From Sharpea azabuensis DSM 18934 (lineage in GTDB: Bacteria; Bacillota_I; Bacilli_A; Erysipelotrichales; Coprobacillaceae): a stretch of 48,561 nucleotides of DNA. The stretch is taken from positions 1 to 48,561 of the forward strand of contig NZ_JNKU01000016.1 in assembly GCF_000702165.1 (NCBI RefSeq), given 5' to 3'. This document shows positions 1-8,731 of this stretch, piece by piece. The translations under genes were made by a program, and so were the position numbers. The stretch's first letter is position 1. Every line of letters begins with the position of its first letter. The notes beneath the pieces were generated by a model. That model was not told the DNA's origin. It worked only from the letters and a program-made list of their open reading frames with translations, and did not search any database.

Positions 1-233
1 TTTCTCATGGAATGGTATCCAAAAATTATATTGATGAACATCATCTTGAACAGGACTACAGGATCGACTCTATTGGTTCCTCTATTTGAATATAGCGGAT
101 CACAGATATCATAGATAAAACTCCAGTCTACATATCTATCAAGTTTTCTTACCAGGTGGTCCTCTGGGACCAGGTCATCAAGCAATGCACAGATCATGTA
201 CTGTTGCTTCTGTTCAGTCTTATTCTTAGCCAT
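1..233 (-). CDS. IS1182-type transposase, N-terminal part (runs off window)
   Basis: Seen: an open frame from ATG at 231-233 to the window edge, about 77 codons, with no stop. It starts MAKNKTEQKQQYMICALLDD and continues with LVPEDHLVRKLDRYVDWSFI, then DPLYSNRGTNRVDPVVLFKM. Family knowledge: this is the DUF772 N-terminal region of IS1182/IS5-like DDE transposases (the pattern LxPxDHLxRxID...GRPxxDPxxLxKxxxxxxL). The catalytic DDE part lies outside the window, so integrity cannot be judged. The hairpins at 305-368 may be part of its terminal region. Identification is firm; whether it is an intact copy is unknown. Confidence 0.85.
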   Translation of the reverse strand, partial: MAKNKTEQKQQYMICALLDDLVPEDHLVRKLDRYVDWSFIYDICDPLYSNRGTNRVDPVVLFKMMFINIIFGYHSMR

Positions 234-304
234 GCCACATCAGCTCCTTCATGCATATATTATACCATATATGAAGTATCATCTTGATATTTCTATTCTC
301 CATA

Positions 305-368
305 CAAAAAAAGACTGTCCACAATCATTTGATTGTCAACAGTCTGTAGGTCCTTCGGACCTATTTTT
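305..368. terminator. Back-to-back hairpins between the IS and crh-like gene
   Basis: Two hairpins with opposite polarity. At 312-345 AGACTGT pairs with ACAGTCT and ACAATC with GATTGT, giving a T-run on the minus strand. At 347-363 TAGGTCC pairs with GGACCTA around a TTC loop, followed by TTTTT on the plus strand. They could insulate the IS from its surroundings or belong to the IS end. The outer IS boundary cannot be fixed without the other end. Confidence 0.6.
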
Positions 369-378
369 CTTCTGCAAT

Positions 379-407
379 AAAAAAGACAAACCACTAGGAT
401 TTGCCTT
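379..407 (-). terminator. Intrinsic terminator of the crh-like gene
   Basis: On the minus strand AAGGCAAA(T)CC pairs with GGTTTGTCTT around a TAGT loop (one bulged T) and runs into six T. It begins about 11 bases after the stop codon of the HPr-like gene. Confidence 0.75.
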
Positions 408-417
408 CAAGCACCTG

Positions 418-681
418 CTAAATGATTTCTTCATCAGCTAAGATGCGTTTAATTTCTTTAATAGCCCTTTCTTCATCAGGCCCTTCTGCTACAATTTCTA
501 CAGCTGCCTTATTAGGAATTCCCAATGACATCACACCCATCATTGATTTTAAATTTACTGTGCGATTACCGTATGTCAAAGAGAGATTACTTGTAAAGCT
601 AGAAACATTATTGACAATATTGTTGATTGGTGTTGCATAAAGACCGTTAGGATTATTAACTGTGAAAGAATACTTTTCCAT
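418..681 (-). CDS. HPr-family protein lacking the PTS histidine (Crh-like)
   Basis: 87 residues, the normal HPr/Crh length, with an SD (GGAGGGG) before ATG. Seen: the PTS site that normally reads GLHARP is GLYATP, so His15 is Tyr15 and Arg17 is Thr17. The regulatory site is intact: Ser46 in NLKSMMGVMSLG. Family knowledge: HPr needs His15 to carry phosphate from EI to EIIA, whereas Bacillus Crh lacks it and acts only as a CcpA corepressor after HPr kinase phosphorylates Ser46. Inference: this protein is a regulatory HPr paralogue, not a PTS phosphocarrier, and another ptsH must exist elsewhere in the genome. It stands alone, with its own promoter, a cre box and a terminator. An automatic call of ptsH would be misleading. 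Confidence 0.85.
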   Translation of the reverse strand: MEKYSFTVNNPNGLYATPINNIVNNVSSFTSNLSLTYGNRTVNLKSMMGVMSLGIPNKAAVEIVAEGPDEERAIKEIKRILADEEII

Positions 682-694
682 AATTTCCCCTCCT

Positions 695-714
695 TTGTAT
701 TCGCTTACATTATA
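695..714 (-). promoter_or_regulatory. -10 box and overlapping cre (CcpA) site of the crh-like gene
   Basis: Minus strand: TATAAT (709-714) runs into ATGTAAGCGAATACAA (695-710), which fits the cre consensus WTGNNARCGNWWWCAW at every position. The site covers the -10 edge and start point, just before the SD at 686-692, a position where CcpA would repress. No good -35 is visible. Confidence 0.7.
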
Positions 715-768
715 TCATATTTTACTATAATATTGTATTAAAGGTTATACAAAAAGGTGATAAACAAG

Positions 769-1230
769 CTATTTTACAGGTACACAATGTTTATCGTTGA
801 TTTCTTTCACTTTGTTGACACGACGACGATACTTCTCTTCCATGAGTGGTTCTGTTGTCAGCCAAGTCTTGACAATTTCACTAGCCATCATATCACCAAT
901 AATCTTTGCCCCAATGCAAAGAACATTTGAATCAGTATGTTCTCTAGCTAGCTTCGCACAAAATGGATCCTGGCAAACAGCGGCATAGATGCCATAAATC
1001 TTATTTGCAATTAGCGCACTGCCATAGCCCACGCCATCAACAAAAATACCGCGATCACATTCACCTTTAGCTACTGCTAGCGCTGCTGGATAAACATAAT
1101 CAGAAAGATCGCAGGATGTATCATCATAAGTTCCAAAATCAACAACTTCATACCCCTCTGATTCTAAATATGCCTTGATTTCATTTTTCATGCGTGTTCC
1201 CGCATGATCATTAGCCATTGCTATTTTCAT
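769..1230 (-). CDS. RpiB/LacA/LacB-family sugar-phosphate isomerase
   Basis: 153 residues, typical for the family. Starts MKIAMANDHAG, the conserved N-terminal strand and phosphate loop (cf. FGCDHVG in E. coli RpiB), with SD GGGGAT. Family knowledge: these enzymes interconvert aldose and ketose phosphates (ribose-5-P/ribulose-5-P, or galactose-6-P/tagatose-6-P) through an enediol base, a Cys in ICGTGVG in E. coli RpiB. Seen here: that loop is VDGVGYG, with Asp65 replacing Cys. Other conserved parts remain: ANK at 75-77 and the DxNVLxxG segment near 100-107. The mycobacterial enzyme uses a carboxylate base, so the protein may be active, but its substrate cannot be assigned. No sugar operon surrounds it; leuS lies upstream beyond a terminator. 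Confidence 0.8.
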   Translation of the reverse strand: MKIAMANDHAGTRMKNEIKAYLESEGYEVVDFGTYDDTSCDLSDYVYPAALAVAKGECDRGIFVDGVGYGSALIANKIYGIYAAVCQDPFCAKLAREHTDSNVLCIGAKIIGDMMASEIVKTWLTTEPLMEEKYRRRVNKVKEINDKHCVPVK

Positions 1231-1300
1231 ATTATCATCCCCTTCATATCTATTTTATCCATCTCATATTTTTGGAGCAATCTTTGATTGATTTCTTGAT

Positions 1301-1329
1301 AAAAAAAGCGAGCACTCTAAGAGTGCTCC
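1301..1329 (-). terminator. leuS intrinsic terminator
   Basis: GAGCACTC (minus strand) pairs with GAGTGCTC around a TTA loop, then GC and a run of seven T. It begins 8 bases after the leuS stop codon. Confidence 0.9.
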
Positions 1330-1336
1330 TTGCTTA

Positions 1337-3736
1337 TTATTTAGGTACAACAATATTAACAATCTTGTTAGGTACAACAATGATTTTCTTAATTTCTTTA
1401 CCTTCAGTAAACTTCTTGACGTTTTCTTCTGCTAAAGCTATTTCTTTTACCTTTTCCTGATCTTCGTCTTTCGCAACAGTAATCTTAGCTCTCAGCTTGC
1501 CATTAACCTGTACAGCCATTTCTACTTCCGCAACAACAAGCTTGCTTGGATCATATGTAGGCCATTTAGCATAAGAAATACCTTCATCATGTCCAAGTTT
1601 CTGCCACATTTCTTCACCTACGTGAGGGGCAATACAGCTTAGCATCTGGACTAAGCCTTCAGCATAGCCTTTATATAATGTCTTTGCTTTATAAGCTTCG
1701 TTAACAAAAATCATCATCTGTGAAATTGCTGTATTGAAGGCAAGTGCTTCATAATCTTCGGTAACCTTCTTCACTGTAGCATTGTAGATATAGTCTAATT
1801 CACCATCATTTTCATTGACAACCTTATCGCTCTCCACAATCAAACGGTATACACGATCCAGCCAGCGACGGCTACCTTCAACGCCAGTTTCGCTCCAAGG
1901 CTTGCTTGCATCAAGAGGACCCATAAACATTTCATAGAGTCTTAATGTATCAGCTCCATATGCTTCCACAATTTCATCAGGATTGATAACATTGCCACGA
2001 GACTTTGACATCTTGACCCCATTAGGTCCAAGAATCATACCCTGATGGAATAATTTCTGGAATGGTTCTGGTGAGCTAACAACACCAATATCATATAAGA
2101 ACTTATGCCAGAATCTTGCATATAATAAGTGCAATACGGCATGTTCAGCACCACCAATATATAAATCAACTGGCAACCAATGATCAAGAAGACGCTTTTC
2201 ACCAATCTCATCATTATTATGTGGATCAATATAGCGAATATAATACCAGCAGCTGCCTGCCCATTGAGGCATTGTATTGGTTTCACGAACACCCTTGACA
2301 CCATCAATCTCCACATTTAACCAATCAGTAACACGTGCTAATGGTGATTCTCCTTCTTCTGAAGGCATATAGTTATCTGTTGCAGGTAATTCAAGTGGTA
2401 AATCCTGTTCATTAACGGCACGTAATGTACCATCACTCATATGGATAATAGGAATTGGTTCACCCCAGTATCTTTGACGAGAGAATAACCAGTCTCTAAG
2501 CTTATAAGTAATTTTCTTTTCACCACAATGATGTTCTTCAAGCCATTTGATCATCGTATCAATAGCTTCCTGCTTACCCATACCATTTAAGAAGTCAGAA
2601 TTGATATGCTTGCCATCACCAGTGAAAGCTTCTTTTTCAATATCACCACCTTCTAGAACAGGGATGATAGGTAAGTCAAATTTCTTTGCGAATTCATAGT
2701 CTCTTGTATCATGGGCTGGAACGGCCATGATTGCACCAGTACCATAAGTAATTAAAACATAGTCTGAAATCCAGATAGGAATCTTCTTACCATTAATTGG
2801 ATTAATTGCATAAGCCCCTGTAAAGACACCTGTTTTATCTTTATTTAAGTCCGTACGCTGTAAATCACTCTTTGTCGCAATTTCTTTCTTATAGGCAGCA
2901 ACAGCCTCTTTTTGTTCTGGTGTTGTGATTTCATCAACAAATGGATGTTCTGGTGCCATTACGCAATAAGTTGCACCAAATAATGTATCGCATCTTGTTG
3001 TGAACACTGTAAATTCTTTATTTGTGCCATCGATTTTGAAAACAACATCAGCACCAACAGATTTACCAATCCAGTTACGCTGCATTTCTTTTGTCGATTC
3101 TGGCCAGTCAATATCATCTAGACCATCAAGAAGCTTTTCAGCATAATCTGTAATCTTTAAGACCCACTGTCTCATCATCTTACGATAAACAGGGAAGCCG
3201 CCACGTTCACTCTTGCCATCAATAACTTCTTCATTCGCAAGTACAGTGCCTAAGCCAGGACACCAGTTTACAGGCATTTCTGAGATATAGGCAAGTCCAG
3301 CATCATACATTTTCTTGAAAATCCATTGTGTCCATTTATAGTAATCCGGATCACATGTACGAATTTCACGATCCCAGTCATATGAGAAACCTAAGCTCTT
3401 AATCTGACGTCTAAAGTTATCAATATTTTTATAAGTAAATTCTGCAGGATGATGACCTGTTTTAATAGCAAACTGCTCAGCTGGCAAACCAAAGGCATCA
3501 AATCCCATTGGATGAAGGACATTAAAGCCTTGCATACGTTTATAACGGCTGACAATATCCGTAGCTGTATAACCTTCAGGATGACCTACATGAAGTCCCT
3601 GTCCACTTGGATATGGGAACATATCAAGGGTATAGTATTTAGGTTTCGAGAAGTCATTCGTATCTGTTTTGAATGTTTTGTTTTCTTCCCAGTACTTTTG
3701 CCATTTTGGTTCAATCTGTTTGTGATCAAAAGACAT
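1337..3736 (-). CDS. leuS: Leucyl-tRNA synthetase
   Basis: 799 residues, normal for bacterial LeuRS (about 800-880). It charges tRNA-Leu with leucine in the cytoplasm. Seen: class I HIGH signature HVGH at residues 49-52 inside [17 protein letters not shown] at about 575, an editing CP1 insertion between them with the TTRxDTLFG motif near 250, and a C-terminal anticodon-binding region. SD GGAGG precedes ATG. The gene is monocistronic with its own promoter, a T-box leader with a leucine specifier and a terminator, so expression should rise when uncharged tRNA-Leu accumulates. Confidence 0.98.
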   Translation of the reverse strand: MSFDHKQIEPKWQKYWEENKTFKTDTNDFSKPKYYTLDMFPYPSGQGLHVGHPEGYTATDIVSRYKRMQGFNVLHPMGFDAFGLPAEQFAIKTGHHPAEFTYKNIDNFRRQIKSLGFSYDWDREIRTCDPDYYKWTQWIFKKMYDAGLAYISEMPVNWCPGLGTVLANEEVIDGKSERGGFPVYRKMMRQWVLKITDYAEKLLDGLDDIDWPESTKEMQRNWIGKSVGADVVFKIDGTNKEFTVFTTRCDTLFGATYCVMAPEHPFVDEITTPEQKEAVAAYKKEIATKSDLQRTDLNKDKTGVFTGAYAINPINGKKIPIWISDYVLITYGTGAIMAVPAHDTRDYEFAKKFDLPIIPVLEGGDIEKEAFTGDGKHINSDFLNGMGKQEAIDTMIKWLEEHHCGEKKITYKLRDWLFSRQRYWGEPIPIIHMSDGTLRAVNEQDLPLELPATDNYMPSEEGESPLARVTDWLNVEIDGVKGVRETNTMPQWAGSCWYYIRYIDPHNNDEIGEKRLLDHWLPVDLYIGGAEHAVLHLLYARFWHKFLYDIGVVSSPEPFQKLFHQGMILGPNGVKMSKSRGNVINPDEIVEAYGADTLRLYEMFMGPLDASKPWSETGVEGSRRWLDRVYRLIVESDKVVNENDGELDYIYNATVKKVTEDYEALAFNTAISQMMIFVNEAYKAKTLYKGYAEGLVQMLSCIAPHVGEEMWQKLGHDEGISYAKWPTYDPSKLVVAEVEMAVQVNGKLRAKITVAKDEDQEKVKEIALAEENVKKFTEGKEIKKIIVVPNKIVNIVVPK

Positions 3737-3757
3737 AAATTCAATTCCTCCTATAAA

Positions 3758-3973
3758 TAAAAAAGTCCTCAGAATCTAAGGACGACTAGCGCGGTACCAC
3801 CTTAGTTCATGAAGACAAAATTCATGCTCTTAGCCTCTTAACGCGAGTAAACGACTTAAGCTTATCACCTAAGCATCTTACAGGTGAGTTCACAGTTATC
3901 CATTACTCATTTCCACCAGCCATGAGTTCTCTATAAATGGCATACCCATTACTATTCCTGATCATCGATTTAT
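3758..3973 (-). promoter_or_regulatory. T-box leader of leuS (Leu specifier)
   Basis: Seen on the minus strand: the T-box core AAGGTGGTACCGCG at 3791-3804, then the terminator hairpin GTCCTTAG-ATT-CTGAGGAC plus T-run at 3758-3783. The specifier-loop context GAA-CTC-ACC is at 3883-3891, with CTC (Leu) at 3886-3888. The start is set about 7 bases after the -10 box. Family knowledge: uncharged tRNA pairs with the specifier and the T-box bulge and stabilises the antiterminator. The pheS leader in this window has the same layout with TTC at the equivalent place. Confidence 0.92.
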
Positions 3974-3979
3974 ACACGT

Positions 3980-4008
3980 ATCTTAGCACATAAAGCCATC
4001 TAACGCAA
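3980..4008 (-). promoter_or_regulatory. leuS promoter
   Basis: Minus strand: -35 TTGCGT (4003-4008), 17-base spacer, -10 TAAGAT (3980-3985) preceded by TGC (extended -10). It sits just past the stop codon of the upstream ABC gene. Confidence 0.7.
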
Positions 4009-4028
4009 ACACTTTAAAAAATCCATCC

Positions 4029-5831
4029 CTAACGTTTTAAAACATCAGCTACATTCAAATGACTGATACGAAGAAAAGATGCCAAAGCAGAAATGATAAC
4101 GAGTATAAATGCACCAGCAAGCGTAACAGATACTAACATGAAAGGGATGGATATATAAAAGGAGGACGCAAAGAGCTTTGGCAACACAATTTTATTCAAG
4201 ATCGTAACGAAGCCATAGAGGAGATTAACGCTTACAACTCCACCAACCACTACAACAATGATGATGCTATAGAATAACTGTTTAAAAAGCTGAAAGCGTC
4301 TAGCCCCATAGGCACATTCAATGGCATAATCCTTAACATGACTTTCTACAAACAAATACATAATTTCCCCAATCATAAAGCATGATGACAATATCGCAAT
4401 CAGTGCAAAAAGGAAAAGGATAAACTCAATCTTATCAATAGTCTTATTCATGTTCTGTTTTGTTTTTTCACCGACAATCTTAAATTGTATGGATGGATAT
4501 TGCTTTTCCAATTCTTTCATCACTTTCTTATGATTTCCTTTGTAATAAAGGATGCCAAGCGTGCACTTTATGTTATCTGAAAACAAGCTCTTGAGATGCT
4601 TAATATTCGCCTGATCATTTTGATAAAAGGCATCATAGCTTAAACGCTCCATGATGATACCAGCGATTTTCACTTCCACACCTTTCACAAGATTGCGATA
4701 CTTATAATAAATATAAAAATGCTTACCAATTAATTGATGGACACTATCATTACCAGCTAGCTTTCTTGCCGTATTATAAGGCAGGATGATTTCATCATCG
4801 GAACTAATAAGATGACCATAATTTACTTTATTGGTATAACCTGTTTCATCATTAATAAAAAGTGTTTCATTTTTTAAATAGTGTTCCCCATTTTCTGATA
4901 ATCCCAGCAATTCAATATCATCAACATAATAGAAAACATGGGGGATGTTATCTTGTTTAGTAATCTTTGTTGCCTTAGCACTTTTGAAGCTGATTGTGCT
5001 TTTAGGCAACATACTATCAATATAATCGAGAATTGCATAGCGTAAGGAAAATGAAAGCGTGAAAACAAGCATGATGGATACGAGAGCAAGACTTAAATAA
5101 AAGCACATCTGGAAAAAGCGCTTTTTATAACATTTAAGTGCTAGCACTGATAAACGAAAAATCGCAAAGGGATGAAAATGGCGTTTAATCGGATGATGTT
5201 GATGTGGCTGCTGATGACATGTCATTGTGTTGGTGATTTCACCATCTTCCATGTGATAAATATAATCACTATATTCGTCAACAAGATGTCGATCATGGGA
5301 AACAAAGATCACTAAGGCATTGTAAGAAATCTCTTTGAGGGCATTCATGACCAATGCTTTATTTTGTGCATCTAGGGATGCTGTAGGCTCATCACAAAGA
5401 ATAATATCAGGTTCAGGATATAAGGCACGTAATATGGCAACACGCTGTCTCTGCCCTAGCGAGAGCTTTGTGACTGGCACCTTTTGAAAGCCTTCCATCA
5501 TCTTGTTGTTGTAATCCGGGAATTTGGTTTTATGAAAGTCATCATAGAGATGGATATTATGAAGATTGCTTAGGTAATGAATGAGGTGATAGCTTTGAAA
5601 GATCATCGTTACCCGCAGGACGCCTGGAAGAGATTTTACTTCTTTACCATCAAGCATGATCTTTCCCTGATAGTCATGATCAATCCCACCTATAATATTC
5701 AGTAAAGTACTCTTGCCACATCCTGAAGGACCTACTATGCTGACAAATCCATGAGCAGGAAAAGTCATATTGACATCTGTAAGAGCACTCTGGCTAAGAT
5801 AGCGTTTATTTATATTTGATAGAGTAATCAT
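4029..5831 (-). CDS. ABC exporter fusion: ATPase plus FtsX/MacB-type permease (partner 2)
   Basis: 600 residues. N-terminal ATPase: Walker A GPSGCGKST at 34-42, signature LSLGQRQR near 123-130, Walker B IILCDEPTASLD, H-loop SHDRH. Then a MacB/FtsX-like half: one membrane helix at about 240-262, a soluble extracytoplasmic domain of roughly 200 residues, and three helices near 467-490, 513-540 and 560-590. Family knowledge: MacB-type mechanotransmission ABC systems export peptides, antibiotics or lipoproteins without passing them through the membrane core. Its ATG shares one base with the stop of the preceding fusion (TGATG), so the two are translationally coupled and probably heterodimerise. 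The substrate is unknown; no peptide or two-component gene is adjacent. Confidence 0.88.
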   Translation of the reverse strand: MITLSNINKRYLSQSALTDVNMTFPAHGFVSIVGPSGCGKSTLLNIIGGIDHDYQGKIMLDGKEVKSLPGVLRVTMIFQSYHLIHYLSNLHNIHLYDDFHKTKFPDYNNKMMEGFQKVPVTKLSLGQRQRVAILRALYPEPDIILCDEPTASLDAQNKALVMNALKEISYNALVIFVSHDRHLVDEYSDYIYHMEDGEITNTMTCHQQPHQHHPIKRHFHPFAIFRLSVLALKCYKKRFFQMCFYLSLALVSIMLVFTLSFSLRYAILDYIDSMLPKSTISFKSAKATKITKQDNIPHVFYYVDDIELLGLSENGEHYLKNETLFINDETGYTNKVNYGHLISSDDEIILPYNTARKLAGNDSVHQLIGKHFYIYYKYRNLVKGVEVKIAGIIMERLSYDAFYQNDQANIKHLKSLFSDNIKCTLGILYYKGNHKKVMKELEKQYPSIQFKIVGEKTKQNMNKTIDKIEFILFLFALIAILSSCFMIGEIMYLFVESHVKDYAIECAYGARRFQLFKQLFYSIIIVVVVGGVVSVNLLYGFVTILNKIVLPKLFASSFYISIPFMLVSVTLAGAFILVIISALASFLRISHLNVADVLKR

Positions 5832-7552
5832 CAGTCTTCCTCCCGCAATATATCAACAATTTCATTTTTCTTCACATATCTTATGCCCCTCGCATCCATA
5901 ATTCCCACTAATAAAATATAGATGAAAGCAACAGCCAGATAGAAATCACCATTATAGAAAATAACGAATGGTGTAAACTGAAAATGATATGTCTTAATAA
6001 AATCTGTCATCGTATGAATATATTCTCTTATCCCATAACAACATAAATAACTCATCAAAATGATCAACATGCCAATAATCATACCTTCCTCAAAGAAGCG
6101 GATAATCAGCTGTCTAAATTCCATTCCTAAAGTCATTAAAATAGCATTTTCTAGCTTTCGAGCTAGGGCAATTGACTGGAAGACAATTTTCATCAACGAG
6201 AGTGATGTAAATAGGCTAATAACGATAAAAAGACTTCCAACAAGTTTTCCCATTCTGACAAGTTCCTCATAGTTTTCCTTTTCTTGCAAGACATCGTTTG
6301 TAACAACATATTGTGAATCCTTAGGAAGATTTACCTTACCTTCTACTTCATAGAGGCTGCTTGATAAATACTCTTGATGCTGATTCGTGAATTGATCTGG
6401 CAAATAAAAAGTGGGATGACGAAAGAAATACTCCTGTACAACGCCAACCACTTGCAAAGAAATGGCTTTATCAAGCATATAAGTGACATTTTTCTTCTTC
6501 AGCTTGCTTTCAAGCGATGAACTGATTAGACATTCATTTTCTTTTTCTGGCATTCGTCCACTTTTAAGAACAATATGGCGATGATTTTCAGGCAATACAT
6601 CTATCATCGTCTCAGGAAATTGTGAAATTGTTCCATATTCACCCTGGAAGTGTGGACGTATATGAGAGCCAGTTAATCTAAAATCTTCCTGATCCTTTCT
6701 TGAAACAAGATAAACATTTTTTAAGGGTGCATGTTCAACACTTTGATTAATGGCGAAATTTAAACCATGAAGCCCCTCCACCATAAATAAAAGACAGGAC
6801 AGCAGGATAATTTGAAAACATATCAAAGATATCAATCTTTTCGCTCTAAACCTCACTTCCTTGATGGCATAGGGTAATAAGGAATAATGTTTCTTTTTTC
6901 TTTCAGGGATGATTTCATAATGAGCTTCATGTGTTGTGCCCTTAAGCCGTCCATTTTCTAAAATCACAATTTCATCACAATATGTTTTAAGAAGATCCTC
7001 ATCATGAGAAACAATTAAGACAAGTGCCTGACTACTGGCCTTTTTTAGCATCTGCATAACCTCATGCCCTGCTTCTTGATGTAAAGCACCGGTTGGTTCA
7101 TCACAAAGAATGACATCTGATGCCTTCAATAAAGAACGGGCAATACTGACGCGTTTTCTTTGCCCAACTGATAAAGCGCTAGGATACTTTTTTAAGCAAC
7201 GCTTGATATCTAGCTGATAGACAATGCCAGGCAATTTCTCAAGCCCACTTAAATTGGCAATCTTGCAACCTATTTCAATATTATCTTCGACATTCAAGGA
7301 GGCAATCATATCATTGTTTTGTCGGATGAATGTGACATGTTTCGCAAGAAAGTCTTGATCAAGAGGCACATTATTGAAATATATTTCTCCCTGATCAGGC
7401 TTTAATAAGCCTGATAGGATATAAAGCAAGGTTGTTTTCCCACAGCCACTAGCTCCAACAATGCCAATAAAGCCAATGGATGGAAATATATAGGACTGAT
7501 CAATCAGGATATCTTTCTCAAAACGTTGTGAGACATGACGCATTTCAAGCAT
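5831..7552 (-). CDS. ABC exporter fusion: ATPase plus FtsX/MacB-type permease (partner 1)
   Basis: 573 residues if started at ATG 7550-7552, which has SD AAAGGGG 8 bases upstream; the longer frame to 7585 has no SD. ATPase: Walker A GASGCGKTT at 33-41, signature LSVGQRKR, Walker B VILCDEPTGALH, H-loop SHDED. The D-loop reads GALH, whereas the partner has the usual SALD-like ASLD, hinting at unequal ATP sites. A permease half follows with helices near 240-265, 440-465, 485-510 and 530-555 and an extracytoplasmic domain between the first two. It is the first gene of a two-gene unit with the 600-residue fusion and is transcribed divergently from the radical-SAM gene. Each protein alone has the 4-helix MacB layout. 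Confidence 0.86.
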   Translation of the reverse strand: MLEMRHVSQRFEKDILIDQSYIFPSIGFIGIVGASGCGKTTLLYILSGLLKPDQGEIYFNNVPLDQDFLAKHVTFIRQNNDMIASLNVEDNIEIGCKIANLSGLEKLPGIVYQLDIKRCLKKYPSALSVGQRKRVSIARSLLKASDVILCDEPTGALHQEAGHEVMQMLKKASSQALVLIVSHDEDLLKTYCDEIVILENGRLKGTTHEAHYEIIPERKKKHYSLLPYAIKEVRFRAKRLISLICFQIILLSCLLFMVEGLHGLNFAINQSVEHAPLKNVYLVSRKDQEDFRLTGSHIRPHFQGEYGTISQFPETMIDVLPENHRHIVLKSGRMPEKENECLISSSLESKLKKKNVTYMLDKAISLQVVGVVQEYFFRHPTFYLPDQFTNQHQEYLSSSLYEVEGKVNLPKDSQYVVTNDVLQEKENYEELVRMGKLVGSLFIVISLFTSLSLMKIVFQSIALARKLENAILMTLGMEFRQLIIRFFEEGMIIGMLIILMSYLCCYGIREYIHTMTDFIKTYHFQFTPFVIFYNGDFYLAVAFIYILLVGIMDARGIRYVKKNEIVDILREED

Positions 7553-7569
7553 AATTATTCCCCTTTCTA

Positions 7570-7578
7570 TGTTATAAT
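7570..7578 (+). promoter_or_regulatory. Extended -10 promoter of the radical-SAM gene
   Basis: TGTTATAAT (TGn plus perfect TATAAT at 7573-7578) on the plus strand, with no clear -35. It lies 22 bases before the TTG start. Confidence 0.6.
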
Positions 7579-7599
7579 GCCCCAAGTGAGGTGATTAAT

Positions 7600-8535
7600 T
7601 TGAATAATCCATTTCCCTATTCATTCGATAACAAGCGTTATCATACATATAATTATTTCTTAAAAACGAGATATCATAAGAAGATTGCAAAAGTAGCTTT
7701 GAATGCCGACTTTACTTGCCCTAACCGCGATGGCAAAGTTGGTGTAGGGGGCTGTCTTTTTTGCAGTGAGAGTGGTTCAGGTGATTTTGCCGGTAATGTA
7801 AACGATTCTTTAACAATGCAGTTTGATAAGCAAGCACAGATGATGCTACACAAATGGCCTGAGGCAAGCTTTATCGCCTATTTCCAGGCCTTTACGAATA
7901 CATATGCACCTGTAGCTGTGCTAAAAAGTCGTTTTGAGCCATTTGTCGACAAAGAAAATGTTGTTGGCATAGCCATTGCAACAAGAGCAGACTGTATCAC
8001 CGAAGAAATTGCTAGCTACTTAGAAGACCTCAATACGCGTACAGATGTCTATATTGAACTCGGCTTACAGACTATCCATGACGAAAGTGCCAAACGTGTT
8101 AATCGTGGTGAAGACTTTGCGACATTCAAGAAAGGTCTAGCCATTTTACGCCAGCATCATCTTGAAGTATGCGTCCATATCATCAATGGATTACCTTATG
8201 AAAGCGAAGAAATGATGCTTGAAACGGCCAAAGCTGTTGGACAGCTCAATATTCAGGCATTAAAGATTCACTCCCTCTACTTGATGAAGCATGCCCCACT
8301 CTACTATCAATATCTCAAAGAGCCATTTCCAATAATGAGCAGGGATGCTTATATTCATTTAGTTGTAAAACAGCTTGAATATATTCCTGCCAATATTGTC
8401 ATCGAGCGTTTAACTGGTGATGCTCCCGGTGATGACCTCTATGAGCCGCAATGGTCACGTAATAAGACAACCATTCTCAATGACATTGACAAGCTCATGA
8501 AAGCTCATGATATTATTCAAGGAGACAAGTTATAA
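7600..8535 (+). CDS. TIGR01212-family radical SAM protein (YhcC/YtqA-like)
   Basis: About 311 residues from a TTG start at 7600 with SD GAGGTG six bases upstream. A GTG at 7591 in frame would give 314 residues but has no usable SD. Seen: the start NNPFPYSFDNKRYHTYNYFL, typical of this family, and the cysteines FTCPNRDG...GGCLFC that bind the 4Fe-4S cluster, followed by a SAM-barrel with GLQTIHD and VHIINGLPYE. Family knowledge: members are conserved in many Firmicutes and the biochemical role is not settled (links to tRNA or ribosome modification have been suggested). It is a single gene, divergent from the ABC pair, with its own terminator. Confidence 0.88.
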   Translation: MNNPFPYSFDNKRYHTYNYFLKTRYHKKIAKVALNADFTCPNRDGKVGVGGCLFCSESGSGDFAGNVNDSLTMQFDKQAQMMLHKWPEASFIAYFQAFTNTYAPVAVLKSRFEPFVDKENVVGIAIATRADCITEEIASYLEDLNTRTDVYIELGLQTIHDESAKRVNRGEDFATFKKGLAILRQHHLEVCVHIINGLPYESEEMMLETAKAVGQLNIQALKIHSLYLMKHAPLYYQYLKEPFPIMSRDAYIHLVVKQLEYIPANIVIERLTGDAPGDDLYEPQWSRNKTTILNDIDKLMKAHDIIQGDKL

Positions 8536-8603
8536 CCCTCTTATCTATTTATTCGTAAAAAAAATAGAAATTTCTCACTTAATTTTCATATTTTTTTCAA
8601 ATT

Positions 8604-8623
8604 GCCCTATTTAGGGCTTTTTT
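8604..8623 (+). terminator. Terminator of the radical-SAM gene
   Basis: GCCC(TA)...(TA)GGGC hairpin followed by six T, 69 bases after the stop. Confidence 0.8.
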
Positions 8624-8656
8624 ATGATATTTTTTGAAAATACAAGTACAGACATA

Positions 8657-8686
8657 CAAAAAAATGCTGGCCTTTCTGCCAGCATT
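8657..8686 (-). terminator. Terminator of the PTS IIB gene
   Basis: Minus strand: ATGCTGGC-AGAAAG-GCCAGCAT then seven T. The 70-base stretch before it holds only the convergent plus-strand terminator. Confidence 0.85.
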
Positions 8687-8731
8687 ATGATCACATTATA
8701 AATAATGAAAAGCAGGTATGCAACTGCATAC

